Part shown: positions 1-9,813 of the stretch, piece by piece
Position numbering within the stretch: position 1 is the stretch's first letter
How the letters are laid out: every line of letters starts with the position of its first letter
DNA from: Aquila chrysaetos chrysaetos
Taxonomy: Eukaryota > Chordata > Aves > Accipitriformes > Accipitridae
Length of the DNA: 64,000 nt
NCBI RefSeq assembly: GCF_900496995.4
Contig: NC_044027.1
Location: 13,664,743 to 13,728,742 of the forward strand
Direction: 5' to 3'
The notes under the pieces: generated by a model
Told to the model about the DNA's origin: nothing
Database searches by the model: none
What the model saw: only the letters and a program-made list of their open reading frames with translations
Position numbers and translations under genes: made by a program

Positions 1-59
1 CCGCAGACAGGCCCAAAAATTCTGCCTCTTCCAAAAATGTTATGCATTTCTAATTTTGA

Positions 60-65
60 AATAAA
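60..65 (+). terminator. candidate poly(A) signal of a plus-strand gene entering from the left
   Basis: AATAAA lies on the plus strand in an AT-rich stretch, followed by T- and GT-rich sequence near 70-105. TTC16 arrives on the opposite strand, so a convergent neighbour would end here; in human that neighbour is TOR2A. No coding sequence of such a gene is visible, so this is a guess from one motif and gene order. Confidence 0.3.
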
Positions 66-1950
66 TCTTTTATGAAATAAGTGGTTGGGGAACAGTCTTT
101 TACTTGGATTCCGGACTGCAGGGGCGAAACCTGCCTTTGCCAGCATGAGTACTTCAGCAGTGAGCTGTGAAACATGTCACTGTGCTCCAGAGCAAACGAA
201 ACCCTCGCACTTGGGATTTGAGCAACCCCCCTTTGGAGTGGGCAGCACTAGTAGGCTAACACCCAAGACAAACTACACCCCAGCACGTACCTATTGCTGC
301 AGTTGCACCAGGCAACATCAGCCAAAATGGTGAGTTCGGGGGGGCTCTGAGCTGTTCTCTCCAAGGATTCTTGGGCAAGGCATCCAGTTTTGCTCCTCAG
401 GACAGCACAGACAGTCTTTCTTGGAAAGAGGTAGCTTATGAGGGAAAGGATCTGCAGTGGTGACAAGGTGAGACTTGGATCTCCTCCATGGAAAAACTCT
501 TCCCCACAGTGAGCTCTCAGCACTCACTGAGCCACGGGGTTTCCACTGCCGCAGCCAAACACCCGCCTCGTGCCACCAGCAAAGGCCCCGCCAGCCCCAC
601 CAGGACCTGCCCCAACAGGGAACCTGGGTTTCACCTCAAACACAACCCAGATCGATCAAGCCATGCCGCTGCCCCGAGTGGGTGCCATGCTGGGTGATGG
701 CCATGTGGCGACATGTTCCCCTTATCACAGCCAGACACAGGGGGGCTTCTGTCCTGAATTGGGGTTGAAGAAACTGGAAAATAAGGAGGAAAGAGACCTG
801 CCCAGTGGCTCTGGCACAAAGTTGTTCCAAGAGCCAGGCTATAATCCTTGCTGCTTGGCTTGGACCCACACCCTGGCAGGACCCCTGATTCCAGTCCCTG
901 ATCCTTGATCAGCTGCTGGCTCCCAATGCAGAACAGAAATACCAGGCTTGCCTCAAACTGCATGAAGGGTAGGCACAGAGACTGCAGTCAAGGCAACAGG
1001 CTGAGAACATCGCCCACAACCCGAGGAGAGCATCGGGGAGCGGCGCAGGGCTGTACCTTGCCATCTGCAGGGTCGAGCCATGGATGCTGACTTAGGGCAG
1101 CATCCTCCCTCGCACTCTCCACCCTCCTCAGGCATAGGTGGACCCTGGCCCGGCACAGGTAGTACAGCGGTTTCTGGGGCTTGTGCTCAACAGCCATGGA
1201 GAATTGAGCTTCTGCCTGCCAGTACTGCCTGCGAGGGGACAGGAGTGAGCACACTCTGCAGCCTGGCTCACCACCAGCCCTGGGGCAGACTGCACCAGCC
1301 CACCCGCTCACCTCACCACCAAGTCCTGCTGTCCCTGCTCATGTAGTGCCGCTGCAACCCATCTCCGCACAAGGTGGGCTCAGCTCCAGCACCTGCTGGT
1401 AATCCGCTAGTGCGTAGGCCAGCTCCCCCAGGCAAAGGAAGCAGTCTGCAGCGAGGCAGCATCAGCGTCTCAGTTAAATGAGAGCTGCTGGGGGTTGGCT
1501 GCCACCCCCGGGCTTTGTCTGGAGCTCTCCGTGCCAGTGGGAAACACGCACGGCGCATGTCCAGCCACCCCAGCCACAAAGATTTCAGCATCATTAGCCA
1601 AAAGCTCTGAGCTCCACTGGGCAAGAGACGCAGCCCGGTCTGGAACAGAGCAGCCATTCCCAGCCACGGCCCCAGGACAGGCCATGCAGGGAGGGAACCG
1701 AACCACCATCCAGGCTCCTGGTACCTCTCCCCACTGCTGAATCGGTCCAGGCAGGCACAGCTGTGAAGCAGGGTCAGGACCAAAGGACAACCCGGGAGCC
1801 CCACTGACCATTTCAGTCACTGGTCCCTAACACAGGACCCCAGTGCACAGCCTTCCCCTGCACATGCTCAACGCCCAAGTGCAGATGCTGCTGTCTGACA
1901 CCCCAGCCCTCACCCCAGGGACCCCGCTGCAATCCCCAGCCCAGCTGCCT

Positions 1951-1952
1951 GC
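1951..1952 (-). other. TTC16: GC splice donor (GC-AG intron) in TTC16
   Basis: The exon 1953-2176 ends after the codons for NRG plus one base, and the next bases on the minus strand are GCAGGC, not GT. Joining to the acceptor before 1445 rebuilds R-G-D-C, the residues expected from human TTC16. AG|GCAGG fits the known GC-AG donor class. In a decayed gene it could also be a mutated GT. Confidence 0.5.
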
Positions 1953-2799
1953 CTCCTCTGTTGACATAGAGCCCCTTCTCCCTCCTCTCATCCCACAGAG
2001 CCTCACCAAGGAGCATCACAGCCTCATCGAATCAGCCCAGATGTAGCAGTTCACAGCAGTCATTGTAGGTGAGTGCCAGCTGCTGAGCCTGGGCCTCTGG
2101 GGCACCCAGGTCCCTCGCCCTGGCTAAGTCTTCACAGGCTGCACTGAAGTCCTTGAGCTGTCGGAGGAGGGTTCCCCTGTGACACAGGGACAGAGACAGG
2201 AGACCTCAGAGGCCAATGGGGCCAACCAGCTGCGGTGAGACTCTCGCTACCTAAGGGTGAAGAATTCAGCAGCCAAGGGGTCATTCTCGATGGCAAAGCT
2301 AGTCTTGAGCCAGGCACTGCACAGGTCCCTGCACAGGGCCTGGGACACCACCTTGGCCTTGGCCTCCTGGCCTTGTGTCAGCAGCCTCTGCCCCAGGGCC
2401 TGGGTGCTCCATGCTGCAGCTACAGCTCCAGGGCCCGTCGGATGTCCTGGTGACACAGGGCCAGCTGCCCGGGGAGGCCAGCTACCCTCAGAGCCTGGCA
2501 CTTCCCAGTGCATCCCCAGACTCCAGGAGGGGCAGCAGGGCCCCTTGGGGACCAGAGCAGCCATACCTGCCCAAAACGTTCATAAAAGGAGTCACGGAGC
2601 ACATACAGATCAGGGTTCCTCATGTCCTTCTCCAGGTTTCTGTTGAGTATCCAGAGACATTCTGGGAACTTGTAGAGAGCCACAAGACACATGATGCTGC
2701 AAGAGGAGACAGGCAAGGCTGGAAGCAGCCCACGGCAGGGCCAGCCCAGCTGGACAGCCTAGCGCTGCCCCGGCTTTACCTCCTCTGCCGAAACACCCT

Positions 2800-2832
2800 G
2801 CAGCTCGGCTGCAGCTCGGCTGCAGCTCAGCT
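2800..2832 (-). repeat. three tandem copies of an 11-bp unit inside a TTC16 exon
   Basis: On the plus strand the unit gcagctcggct occurs at 2800-2810 and 2811-2821, followed by a copy with one change at 2822-2832. The array lies within the exon 2780-2870. With two copies the frame would run through into the next exon as expected; with three it is shifted. Confidence 0.85.
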
Positions 2833-3809
2833 GCCTGTGCGAAGGCCTCGAGGGCCTCACAGTAGAGCTCCTGGTCAAGCAGAGAAGCCCTGTCAGCTTG
2901 GCCACAGGCCGAGGCTGCAGACAGGAGGAGGGGAGCAGTGGCTGACCTGCAGGTCAAGGACAAGGGCCAGGAGAGCCAGGCACGGCTGCTCCCGTGCAGG
3001 CACCAGTGTGAGCACCTTCCTGAAGTTCAGCATGGCTGACTGAAAGTCACAGAGCTGGAGGAAGGCCTCTGGCTGCTGCTCATACAGCTCTGCCTGCACC
3101 ACAGACAACCCTCAGCCCATGCTAGTCTAGCCCTTCCCTGCTCAAACTACCCAGGATCAGCCTGGCAAGAGGTTAACAGCATCCTGAAGCCAGATGCCAA
3201 CATAAGAGCCAGCCTGAATGATACTGCCTCCCTTCTCCAGCTCCCAGCCTGGTGTATCCCTAGCCCTCTGGGGACCCTTTACCCTCTGGGGATCCAGTTC
3301 ATGGCTTTCAAATAGCAGATGACAGCTTCCTCCCACTGGCCACAAGAGAAGTCCAGCCCATTCCGCCAGCTGTGAGGAAAAGAGCCATGAGGGAAGCCCA
3401 GTGACATACTGCTGGACTGGGGGACTGTCACACAGCCTTGGAAGAAAGCTCTGCTCCACCGGCAGGGCCAAGAGCCACCCAGGGCTGGAGGGTGGCTGGG
3501 GGGAGGTGGGGCATCATGTATCCCCTCCATCGAGCCACACCCCAAAGGCCACTGCTAAGGACAGCGTGAGTGGGAACGTAACAGGCACGAACACCTAAAA
3601 CACGGGACACAGCCCTGGGCACTTACTGCTCCCGCACCCTGCCCCGCACAACGGCAGGCAGGGACCCCGCTTCCCTCGGGGACCCGACGCTGACGCAGAC
3701 ACTGGCCGGGCCCGAAGACCCTCCGCAGGGACCTCTCCCAGCCGTTCCCCCAGCTGCTCCTCCGGCACCGCCGCGGTCAAACAGCCCCCCGCGGCCTCCA
3801 TCCCCCTCA

Positions 3810-4143
3810 CCGCCTGAGGGACCGTTCCCAGGCCGCCGCTCCCAGTAACCCCACTAGTTCGCCCTGGCCGCGCTCCCCAGTCCCTGCCGCAGCCTCCTCG
3901 CTGGGCTGTCCCTCCGCGCAGGGGCCGGGGCTTACCGAACGCGGGGCTTTACCTCAGCGGCGGGCACGGCCCCCGCGTGGGCGGAGCGCGGCCCGCCCCA
4001 CGCCGCCGCCCCGGGCCCGCCCTGCCGCCCTCAAGCAAGATGGCGGCGTTGCCCTTAAGCAAGATGGCGGCGGGGGCGTGGCGACACCGGCCCATTGGCG
4101 GCGCGGGGGCGTGACGTGACGGGGGAAGGGAGCACGCGGCGCG
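3810..4143. promoter_or_regulatory. bidirectional CpG-island promoter, TTC16 / PTRH1
   Basis: GC-rich, CpG-dense DNA separates the 5' end of TTC16 (minus) from the PTRH1 start codon (plus). Two copies of the YY1-type element CAAGATGGCGGC lie at 4036-4047 and 4060-4071, and an inverted CCAAT box (ATTGG) lies near 4093. YY1 elements of this form usually sit at or just after transcription starts, so PTRH1 probably starts just upstream of 4036. No TATA box is evident. Confidence 0.6.
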
Positions 4144-6782
4144 ATGGTGGCGGCGGAGCTGGCGGGGCGCGCGCGACCGCTCGTCAGCCGGGCGGGGCCG
4201 CGCGTCATGGTGGGGCCGGGGGGGCGGGGCCGGGCGTGAGGGGGGGAGCGGGGCTGAGGGGACCGGGGCTGTGAGGGGGAGCACCGGGGGGAGCGGGGCT
4301 GAGGGGACCGGGGCTGTGAGGGGGAGCACCGGGGGGAGCGGGGCTGAGGGGACCGGGGCTGTGAGGGGGAGCACCGGGGGGAGCGGGGCTGAGGGGACCG
4401 GGGCTGTGAGGGGGAGCACCGGGAGAGCGGGGCTGAGGGGACCGGGGCTGTGAGGGGGAGCACCGGGGGGAGCGGGGTGAGGGGGCCGGGGGGGAGCACC
4501 GGGGGGAGCGGGGTGAGGGGACCGGGGCTGTGGGGGGGAGCACCGGGGAGAGCGGGGTGAGGGGACCGGGGCTGTGGGGGGGAGCACCGGGAGAGCGGGG
4601 CTGAGGGGACCGGGGCTGTGAGGGGGAGCACCGGGAGAGCGGGGCTGAGGGGACCGGGGCTGTGAGGACCGGGGCTGTGAGGGGGAGCACCGGGAGAGTG
4701 GGGCTGAGGGGACCGGGGCTGTGAGGGGGAGCACCGGGAGAGCAGGGCTGAGGGGACCGGAGATGTGAGAGGGAGCACCGGGGGTATCGGGCCTCAGGGG
4801 ACCGGGGCTGTGAGGGGGAGCACCCCTCAGAAGGGGACCCAGCCAGCTTGCGGGGAGCATGGGGGTATCGGGTCTGGGGGGATGGAGGCTGAGGGGGAGC
4901 AGGGCTGAGGGGTGCTGGACAGGGATCAGGCCCGTGGAGGGACCAGCGGCTCACAGCAGCCCGGCAGAGCCCTGTTGACACCCGGTGGGCAGGTGGCCGG
5001 CCTGGGCAACTATGGGCTGCGGGGGACGCGGCACAGCGTGGGCATGGCGGTGGTGGACCGGCTGGCCCGGCAGCTGGCAGTGGCCGAGGGTTGGCAGGTG
5101 GACAGGCGGTGCTGCGCTGACGTGGCTCTGGCCACGACCCGCGGCCTGGAGCTGGTGCTGCTCAAGCCACGGAGGCTCATGAACCTCAACGGGCTCAGTG
5201 TCACCAGTGCCGGTGAGCAGCTTGGTCATCCCCGAAGCTTGCTGTGCCACCGGGCCCTGTGACAGCCCTGCTATCCCCCTGCCCAGCATGGGTCCCCACA
5301 GCCCCACTCTGCAGGATCAGGGCCTGGCGTGTCTGTCTCCTCATTTCTTGGGTTGTATTTCTGTTTCCAAAGCTGAGATCTACAACCTCCACCCAGAAGA
5401 CATATACCTGGTTCATGATGACCTGGACAAGGCCCTGGGCAAGGTGGCGATCAAGCTGGGAGGCAGTGCGAGGTATGGGGTGGCCCCAGCAGCTTTCTGA
5501 TTGTGGGAGCCATGCTCTTACAGGCATGTGGGCCATTCCTGGCCCTGTCCCACCAGCCTGGCGGTGTTTTCGGCCCCAGCCCTGGGCTCGATCCCAGTTG
5601 CAGAGGCAACAGCTGGCTCTTTGGGCAGCCTCCCAGTTCCTGCCCTGGCAGGAAGGGCAGGGAGCCTCCTGGAAGCAGCTGTGGGCTGGATCCAGCCCAT
5701 TGGCTGCACCACATGGTCTTTTTATAGTACTCTGCGTCCACTCTGCCCCAGTGCCAGATCCTGGGTCAGCCTCGAGACATTTAACCTAGGAAATCTTGCA
5801 CTGTGGGATGGGGCAGGGATGGTACTAGGCCCCAGTGCTCAGTCACACATGCACTAGCTGCAGCGAGAGCTGAGACGCGCAGAACGTGCTGTCCCAGCCC
5901 TCCTTCCCTTGTACCCCTGCAGCCAGCTGCTCTCAGCCCCAGGGGCTGGATGTTCCTGCAGAGCCAGGGCATGGGGACTGCAGCCGCTGGCTGGGACCAC
6001 CTCCCTAAGTCCTTGCAGTGAGAGACCCCAGGACCAGACCATACCGGGGGTGAGGGGGCGGGGAGGGTGTCTATTACAGACTAACAGTGGGTTTTCTTCT
6101 TCTTTCCAAAGGGGACACAACGGGGTCCGATCCTGCATCAGTGCTTTGCACTCCAATGTGAGTGGGCCTCGGTGGAAGGGGATCAATCCTGCCCCCACCT
6201 CAATGCATGGCTTGTCATCCCCCCACTCCCATTCTTCTGACTCCCCTCAGACAAGCCCCTGCTCCCTTTCCTCTCCCCCCTTTTCTCCTTCCCCTCCTTC
6301 CCTCTGCTTCCCCGAGGGCTGATGTCGGTTTGGCCGCCATAGAGGACATGGAAACAATTAGCTCGAGCGGCTCTGCCAGGCCTGGCAGGAGCCCGGGATC
6401 TCAGCACAGCCCAGCAAAAGCCTCTTCCAAAATCATGTTTCTTGGAGCAAGCGCTCAAAACCACCTGGAAAACATGAGGGGCTGCTGTCTCGCCGCCCAG
6501 CCCCACTCGCAGCACTGTCCCCTTGCCCCAGCTCTGTCTCAGACGGACCCTTGAGGTGAAGCTCCTCCAGCTCTCCTTCTTCTTCCCCAGGAGATGACCC
6601 GGCTCAGGGTCGGCATCGGGCGGCCAGAGGGCGAAGTGACAGTGTCCAGCTATGTCCTGGCTCCGTTCAGTGCTGGGGAGCAGGAGAGGCTGGAGCAGGT
6701 CCTGCCCCAGGCAGCGACATCCCTGCTGGAGCACATCCTGCGCAGGAGAGCGCCCATGGGGGAGCCGGGGGACAGGGGCTGA
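4144..6782 (+). CDS. PTRH1: peptidyl-tRNA hydrolase 1 homolog
   Basis: Five coding exons: 4144-4209, 4993-5212, 5373-5472, 6112-6157 and 6591-6782, all with GT-AG introns, giving 207 residues (human is about 214). The enzyme cleaves the ester bond of peptidyl-tRNAs released from stalled ribosomes, recycling tRNA. The bacterial Pth fold motifs are present: G-L-G-N at 25-28, G-T-R-H-S-V-G with the catalytic His at 36, V-H-D-D-L-D-K at 109-115, and G-H-N-G-V-R-S at 130-136. I chose the ATG at 4144 because a 22-codon exon ending in ATG|GT joins in phase 0 to the acceptor at 4993, producing V-M-V-A-G-L-G-N as in mammals; the frame directly upstream of exon 2 is stopped at 4906. The first 22 residues are rich in Arg and Ala, compatible with a mitochondrial targeting peptide (inference). 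Intron 1 is almost entirely a minisatellite. No lesions are seen. Confidence 0.93.
4232..4850. repeat. GC-rich minisatellite, ~46-bp unit, in PTRH1 intron 1
   Basis: About 13 tandem copies of a unit containing gaggggaccggggctgtgag followed by ggggagcaccgg. The main period is 46 bp, with variants that lose or gain a few bases. The plus strand is G-rich, so the array is prone to length change and secondary structure. Long minus-strand open frames across it (proline-rich) are products of the repeat. Confidence 0.9.
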
Positions 6783-6966
6783 CGCAAACACCCAAGGACC
6801 TGCCTGGCCGATGGACAGGGCACTGCGGACTCTCTGGGGTGACCATGGTGCGGAGCAGAGCTGGCCCTGCCGGGCAGCCCCCGTCTGTCCCCACACAGAT
6901 CCGGGCAGCTCATGTCCCACTCAGACCCCTGCAGAGGCTTCACACAGCAGTTTGGCACAGAAATTA

Positions 6967-6972
6967 AATAAA
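6967..6972 (+). terminator. PTRH1: PTRH1 poly(A) signal
   Basis: AATAAA, overlapping an ATTAAA at 6963-6968, lies 185 bases after the PTRH1 stop codon and is followed by C/T-rich sequence. Confidence 0.75.
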
Positions 6973-7353
6973 CCCTCACCCCTGCTCCTGCCCCTCTCCC
7001 CTGCGCCGCCTGCTGAACTCGGGCATTCCCTGGCTCTCTGCGGCTCAAATCCATGTTCCCATCCCTGTTCCACCAGCCCAGGCTGGAGGGAAGCTTCCAG
7101 TGGTATGGGGAGAGCAATGGAAGCAACTTCCGCAGGGTCCAAAAACCACTTCGGCTTTGTTGAGAAACCGTGGCAAGCACGAGTTGCCTGCAATCTCGTA
7201 GCTCTGCAGCACACGAGGGCTGCTCCCACTGAGCTGCAGCAAGTTTCAGGGCTGGCCTCATAGTTTTTGAGTTAGGTGGTTTTTAAGCCAAAACCCTGGA
7301 GCTTGCGACAGCTGGAGGAGTTCTGGCTCCTCCTCGCAGACCCGTTACAGGTC

Positions 7354-7989
7354 TCATGGTGGAGAGGGCAGCCCGACAACCGGTGTCTCACCACCACCAC
7401 CACCAGTTTCCCAAAGCCCTTGGCGCTGCCGGCACGTCCTGTCCAGCTGCGTACCCTGCGAGTGCGGCTGCACCGAGAGCCCCAGCACGGGCAGCTCCTC
7501 GCCCACGTCCCAGCAGGCGCTGGAACAAGCGCTGGGACCCTTGCTGCGTCACGCGTACCGCAGCACTGCTGCCGCTTCCTTCCTCCGCTCCAGCTGGCAC
7601 CAGACCTTCCTCCACTCTGTCCCCAGCTCCCGAGCTCCTCCCGTAGCATTGAGGCTACCTGCAACCAGGGGACAGGCAGGGAAGATAAGGTGTCCCCAAC
7701 TTGCCATCCCCTTTTCACCCTGCTGTGTCACCTGTGCCTGTACTGGCTGGGACTCTGCAGTTGCAGACCATGCACTTGGCCATCTCCTACTCCCTGTTCA
7801 CCAGTAGATCCACCTCGGATCTTCAGGTCCTGTGTGATCTCCTGGAGCCAGTTGTTTTCCTTCAGGAGGTCCCTGCTGTAGCTGTTCAACTTGCCGCAAA
7901 TGATGCTCTCCTGGATCATTTGTTTGGTGGTCTCAGACATCCCGCTGTGGGTCTTGGCTACCGAGTTTTCCACCCGCTGCTCCATCAAG
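7354..7989 (-). pseudogene. CFAP157: CFAP157-like remnant (two exons)
   Basis: Two exon-like blocks on the minus strand. Block 7814-7989 has a good acceptor and a GT donor and encodes a coiled-coil segment with QRVENSVAKTH, MSETTKQMIQES and DLLKENNWLQEITQDLKI, which resembles human CFAP157 around its M-W-E-T-T-K...L-L-Q-E-N region. Block 7354-7658 begins at an acceptor and reads ELGTEWRKVWCQLERRKEAA, then EELPVLGLSVQP, like the C-terminal part of CFAP157, ending at TGA 7354-7356. A TGA at 7549-7551 interrupts this second block in frame. No N-terminal exons fit in the 700 bases before the CERCAM 3' end. CFAP157 is a basal-body coiled-coil protein needed for sperm flagella in mouse. Identity rests on weak similarity plus its human position beside PTRH1 in the same orientation; a short functional derivative is possible. 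Confidence 0.5.
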
Positions 7990-8721
7990 CTGTGGGGAGA
8001 AGAGGGTTGTAGCCCCCCCCAAACCCTGGGTGAAGGCAGCAACCCACCGTCCCAGGGCTAACGCCAGCTCCAGGGCCAAAAGGGGCAGCCAGCTGCCAGG
8101 CAGGGGTGGAGGGACGTGGCAGCTCTGGGGGCCTGGCAGGGAGCTCACATTTCCCCAGCTCACCGAGACTAGGGCTAGTTGCAGTGTTTTTAAGGAAATT
8201 ACTCCTCAACACCAGAAAACCCTCAGTTTTCAACCAAACACCACCTTGCTGAGGAGCTGAGGTTTAGCACCAAACAAGCCTGGGCTCTTGCAAAGCAAAC
8301 ACCTTCCTCCAGAGCTGGCCACAAAGGTGACAGATGCCGAAGCCCAGCAGGACTCGGCTGCACATCGCGGTGCTTAAGCTAGTGTTGGGCTTTCAGTCCC
8401 AAGGCCAAACCTAGCGCCAATGAGGGAAATCATTTCCATCAGCATTCCCAGGGAAGAGCTGAGCTCCATGGAAATGCCACGCACCTTTTTGCCCTCAGAG
8501 GCCAAGGGAGAGCTCCAGTCTCCCTCTCCCACCCCACCTTCCTGCCTCCCTTTCCCCATTACAGATTTCATTCCCAAAGCAGTCCCCGGCCAGGGGAATG
8601 GCCAGACCCTCACCACCACAGCTCTGAGGTGACCCTGGCTGTGTATGCCCTGCGGACGTTACAAGGGGCAATGCCACGCAGCAGAGCCAGCACCCAGCAC
8701 GTCAGCTCAAACACAGTCTGC

Positions 8722-8727
8722 TTTAAT
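8722..8727 (-). terminator. CERCAM: CERCAM poly(A) signal
   Basis: ATTAAA on the minus strand, about 1.1 kb after the CERCAM stop codon, which implies a 3' UTR of roughly 8.70-9.81 kb. No better signal lies between it and the stop. Confidence 0.55.
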
Positions 8728-9813
8728 CCTCCCTGGGCTTCAGCCCAGACACGGCACAGGCAAGGGACAAGCCCAGTCGGTGGCAGGAGGCCACGTGTGC
8801 CACCGCGGGAGCCAGCCCCGGCCTGAAAAACACTCCCCAAAGTCCAAGCCCGTGGGAGACGGCAGAGTTGGCATCGGTCAGGGCAGTCCTGGAGACGTGT
8901 CCTCAGCAGAGACGGAGCACAGTGCTCCCCCAGTCCCTCCACCTGGGCAGGGAAAGGGCTCTCCGGGAGCCCTGGGGCAAATCCTGCCTTGGGTGGATTC
9001 GCCACATGCAGATTGGAAGGACCCTGCGGCGATCTGTCCCGGGCAGCTGCATCTCTCAAGTGGGAGCGGGCAGGATCAGGCCACTAGCCTGTGGTGCTCC
9101 CAGCTGGGTCACAATCCCTTGTCCCTAGGAGGCAAGGATGCAGACGTTAGCGGTCAAGGCAGGAGCAGCCCCGACACATTCACGCCTGCAGTAGAGGCGG
9201 TGGGAGGGTTGTTTTCCAGCCTCCCCCAGTCTGGCTGCTCCTGGGGAGGCTCTGCTGCCAGCACAAGCAACCTCAGACAGGGAAAGTCTGACCCGGCGTT
9301 AACCGTGGCGGTGCTGCCTTGGGGCTGAGCAACTGCGGGTGCTCGCCTGCCTGCACGGCCGCCCCACGGAGAGACGGCCCCAGGGAGACCTGCTTTTAGG
9401 GGGAAGCAAGCAGCGCCAGGGTGAAACTTTCCCCTGCGAGATGCCCCCAACTCTTTCCAAACTAGGGTGACTTTTGCAGGAGGAGGCGAAGGAGCGTTGT
9501 CCCTTCCTCGCTTGAGGGGCTGGGGAGCAGCTGGACTCAGGGAGCAGCAGGACCCGGTCCCCTGGTCCCCTCCAGCCCAGTGCAGCCCCACATGGGACAT
9601 CTGCATCCCCATCCCTTTCCCCGCCTGGAAGAGAAGGTGTCGTCTCTGTTTCCCAGTGCTTTGAGTCTGATGGGGAGAGCTGCTGCCACATGGCAAAAAG
9701 AAACTAGGCATCCAGGACACATCTGAACATGGCACTTGCAGGGAGATGCTTCCCAGCCACTCTGTCCCCCAACCCCAGCACCACGCGCCTGCGTCCCACA
9801 GCCTCACTCACCA

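Larger units (their letters stand above)
890..3720 (-). pseudogene. TTC16: TTC16 (tetratricopeptide repeat protein 16), disrupted
   Basis: Exons recognisable on the minus strand, 5' to 3': about 3627-3720 (N-terminal), 3283-3369, 2947-3093, 2780-2870, 2567-2696, 2251-2464, 1953-2176, 1312-1445 and 1057-1228, with a doubtful one ending near 957. Translated pieces follow human TTC16 in order: a TPR with GQWEEAVICYLKAM, then AFLQLCDFQSAMLNFRKVL, CLVALYKFPECL, AIENDPLAAEFF, EKGLYVNRG, LAYALADYQQVLEL and QAEAQFSMAVEHKPQKPLYY. Most introns have normal splice sites. The reading frame is broken in at least four places: a 3-copy 11-bp repeat at 2800-2832, a frameshift with TAG at 2420-2422, an in-frame TGA at 2032-2034, and a frameshift near 1367-1378. 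A TGCC duplication at 3653-3660 and a phase mismatch between the first two TPR exons are possible further lesions. TTC16 has a TPR scaffold and in mammals is expressed mainly in testis and ciliated cells. The family call is strong. The pseudogene call rests on lesion number; the other protein genes here are intact apart from one homopolymer shift in CERCAM. Confidence 0.75.

Noticed and set aside
3949-4981. Three overlapping proline-rich open frames (258-303 codons) on the minus strand
   Set aside because: They are reverse-strand readings of the 46-bp minisatellite in PTRH1 intron 1. All frames stay open because of base composition, and there is no domain or start context.
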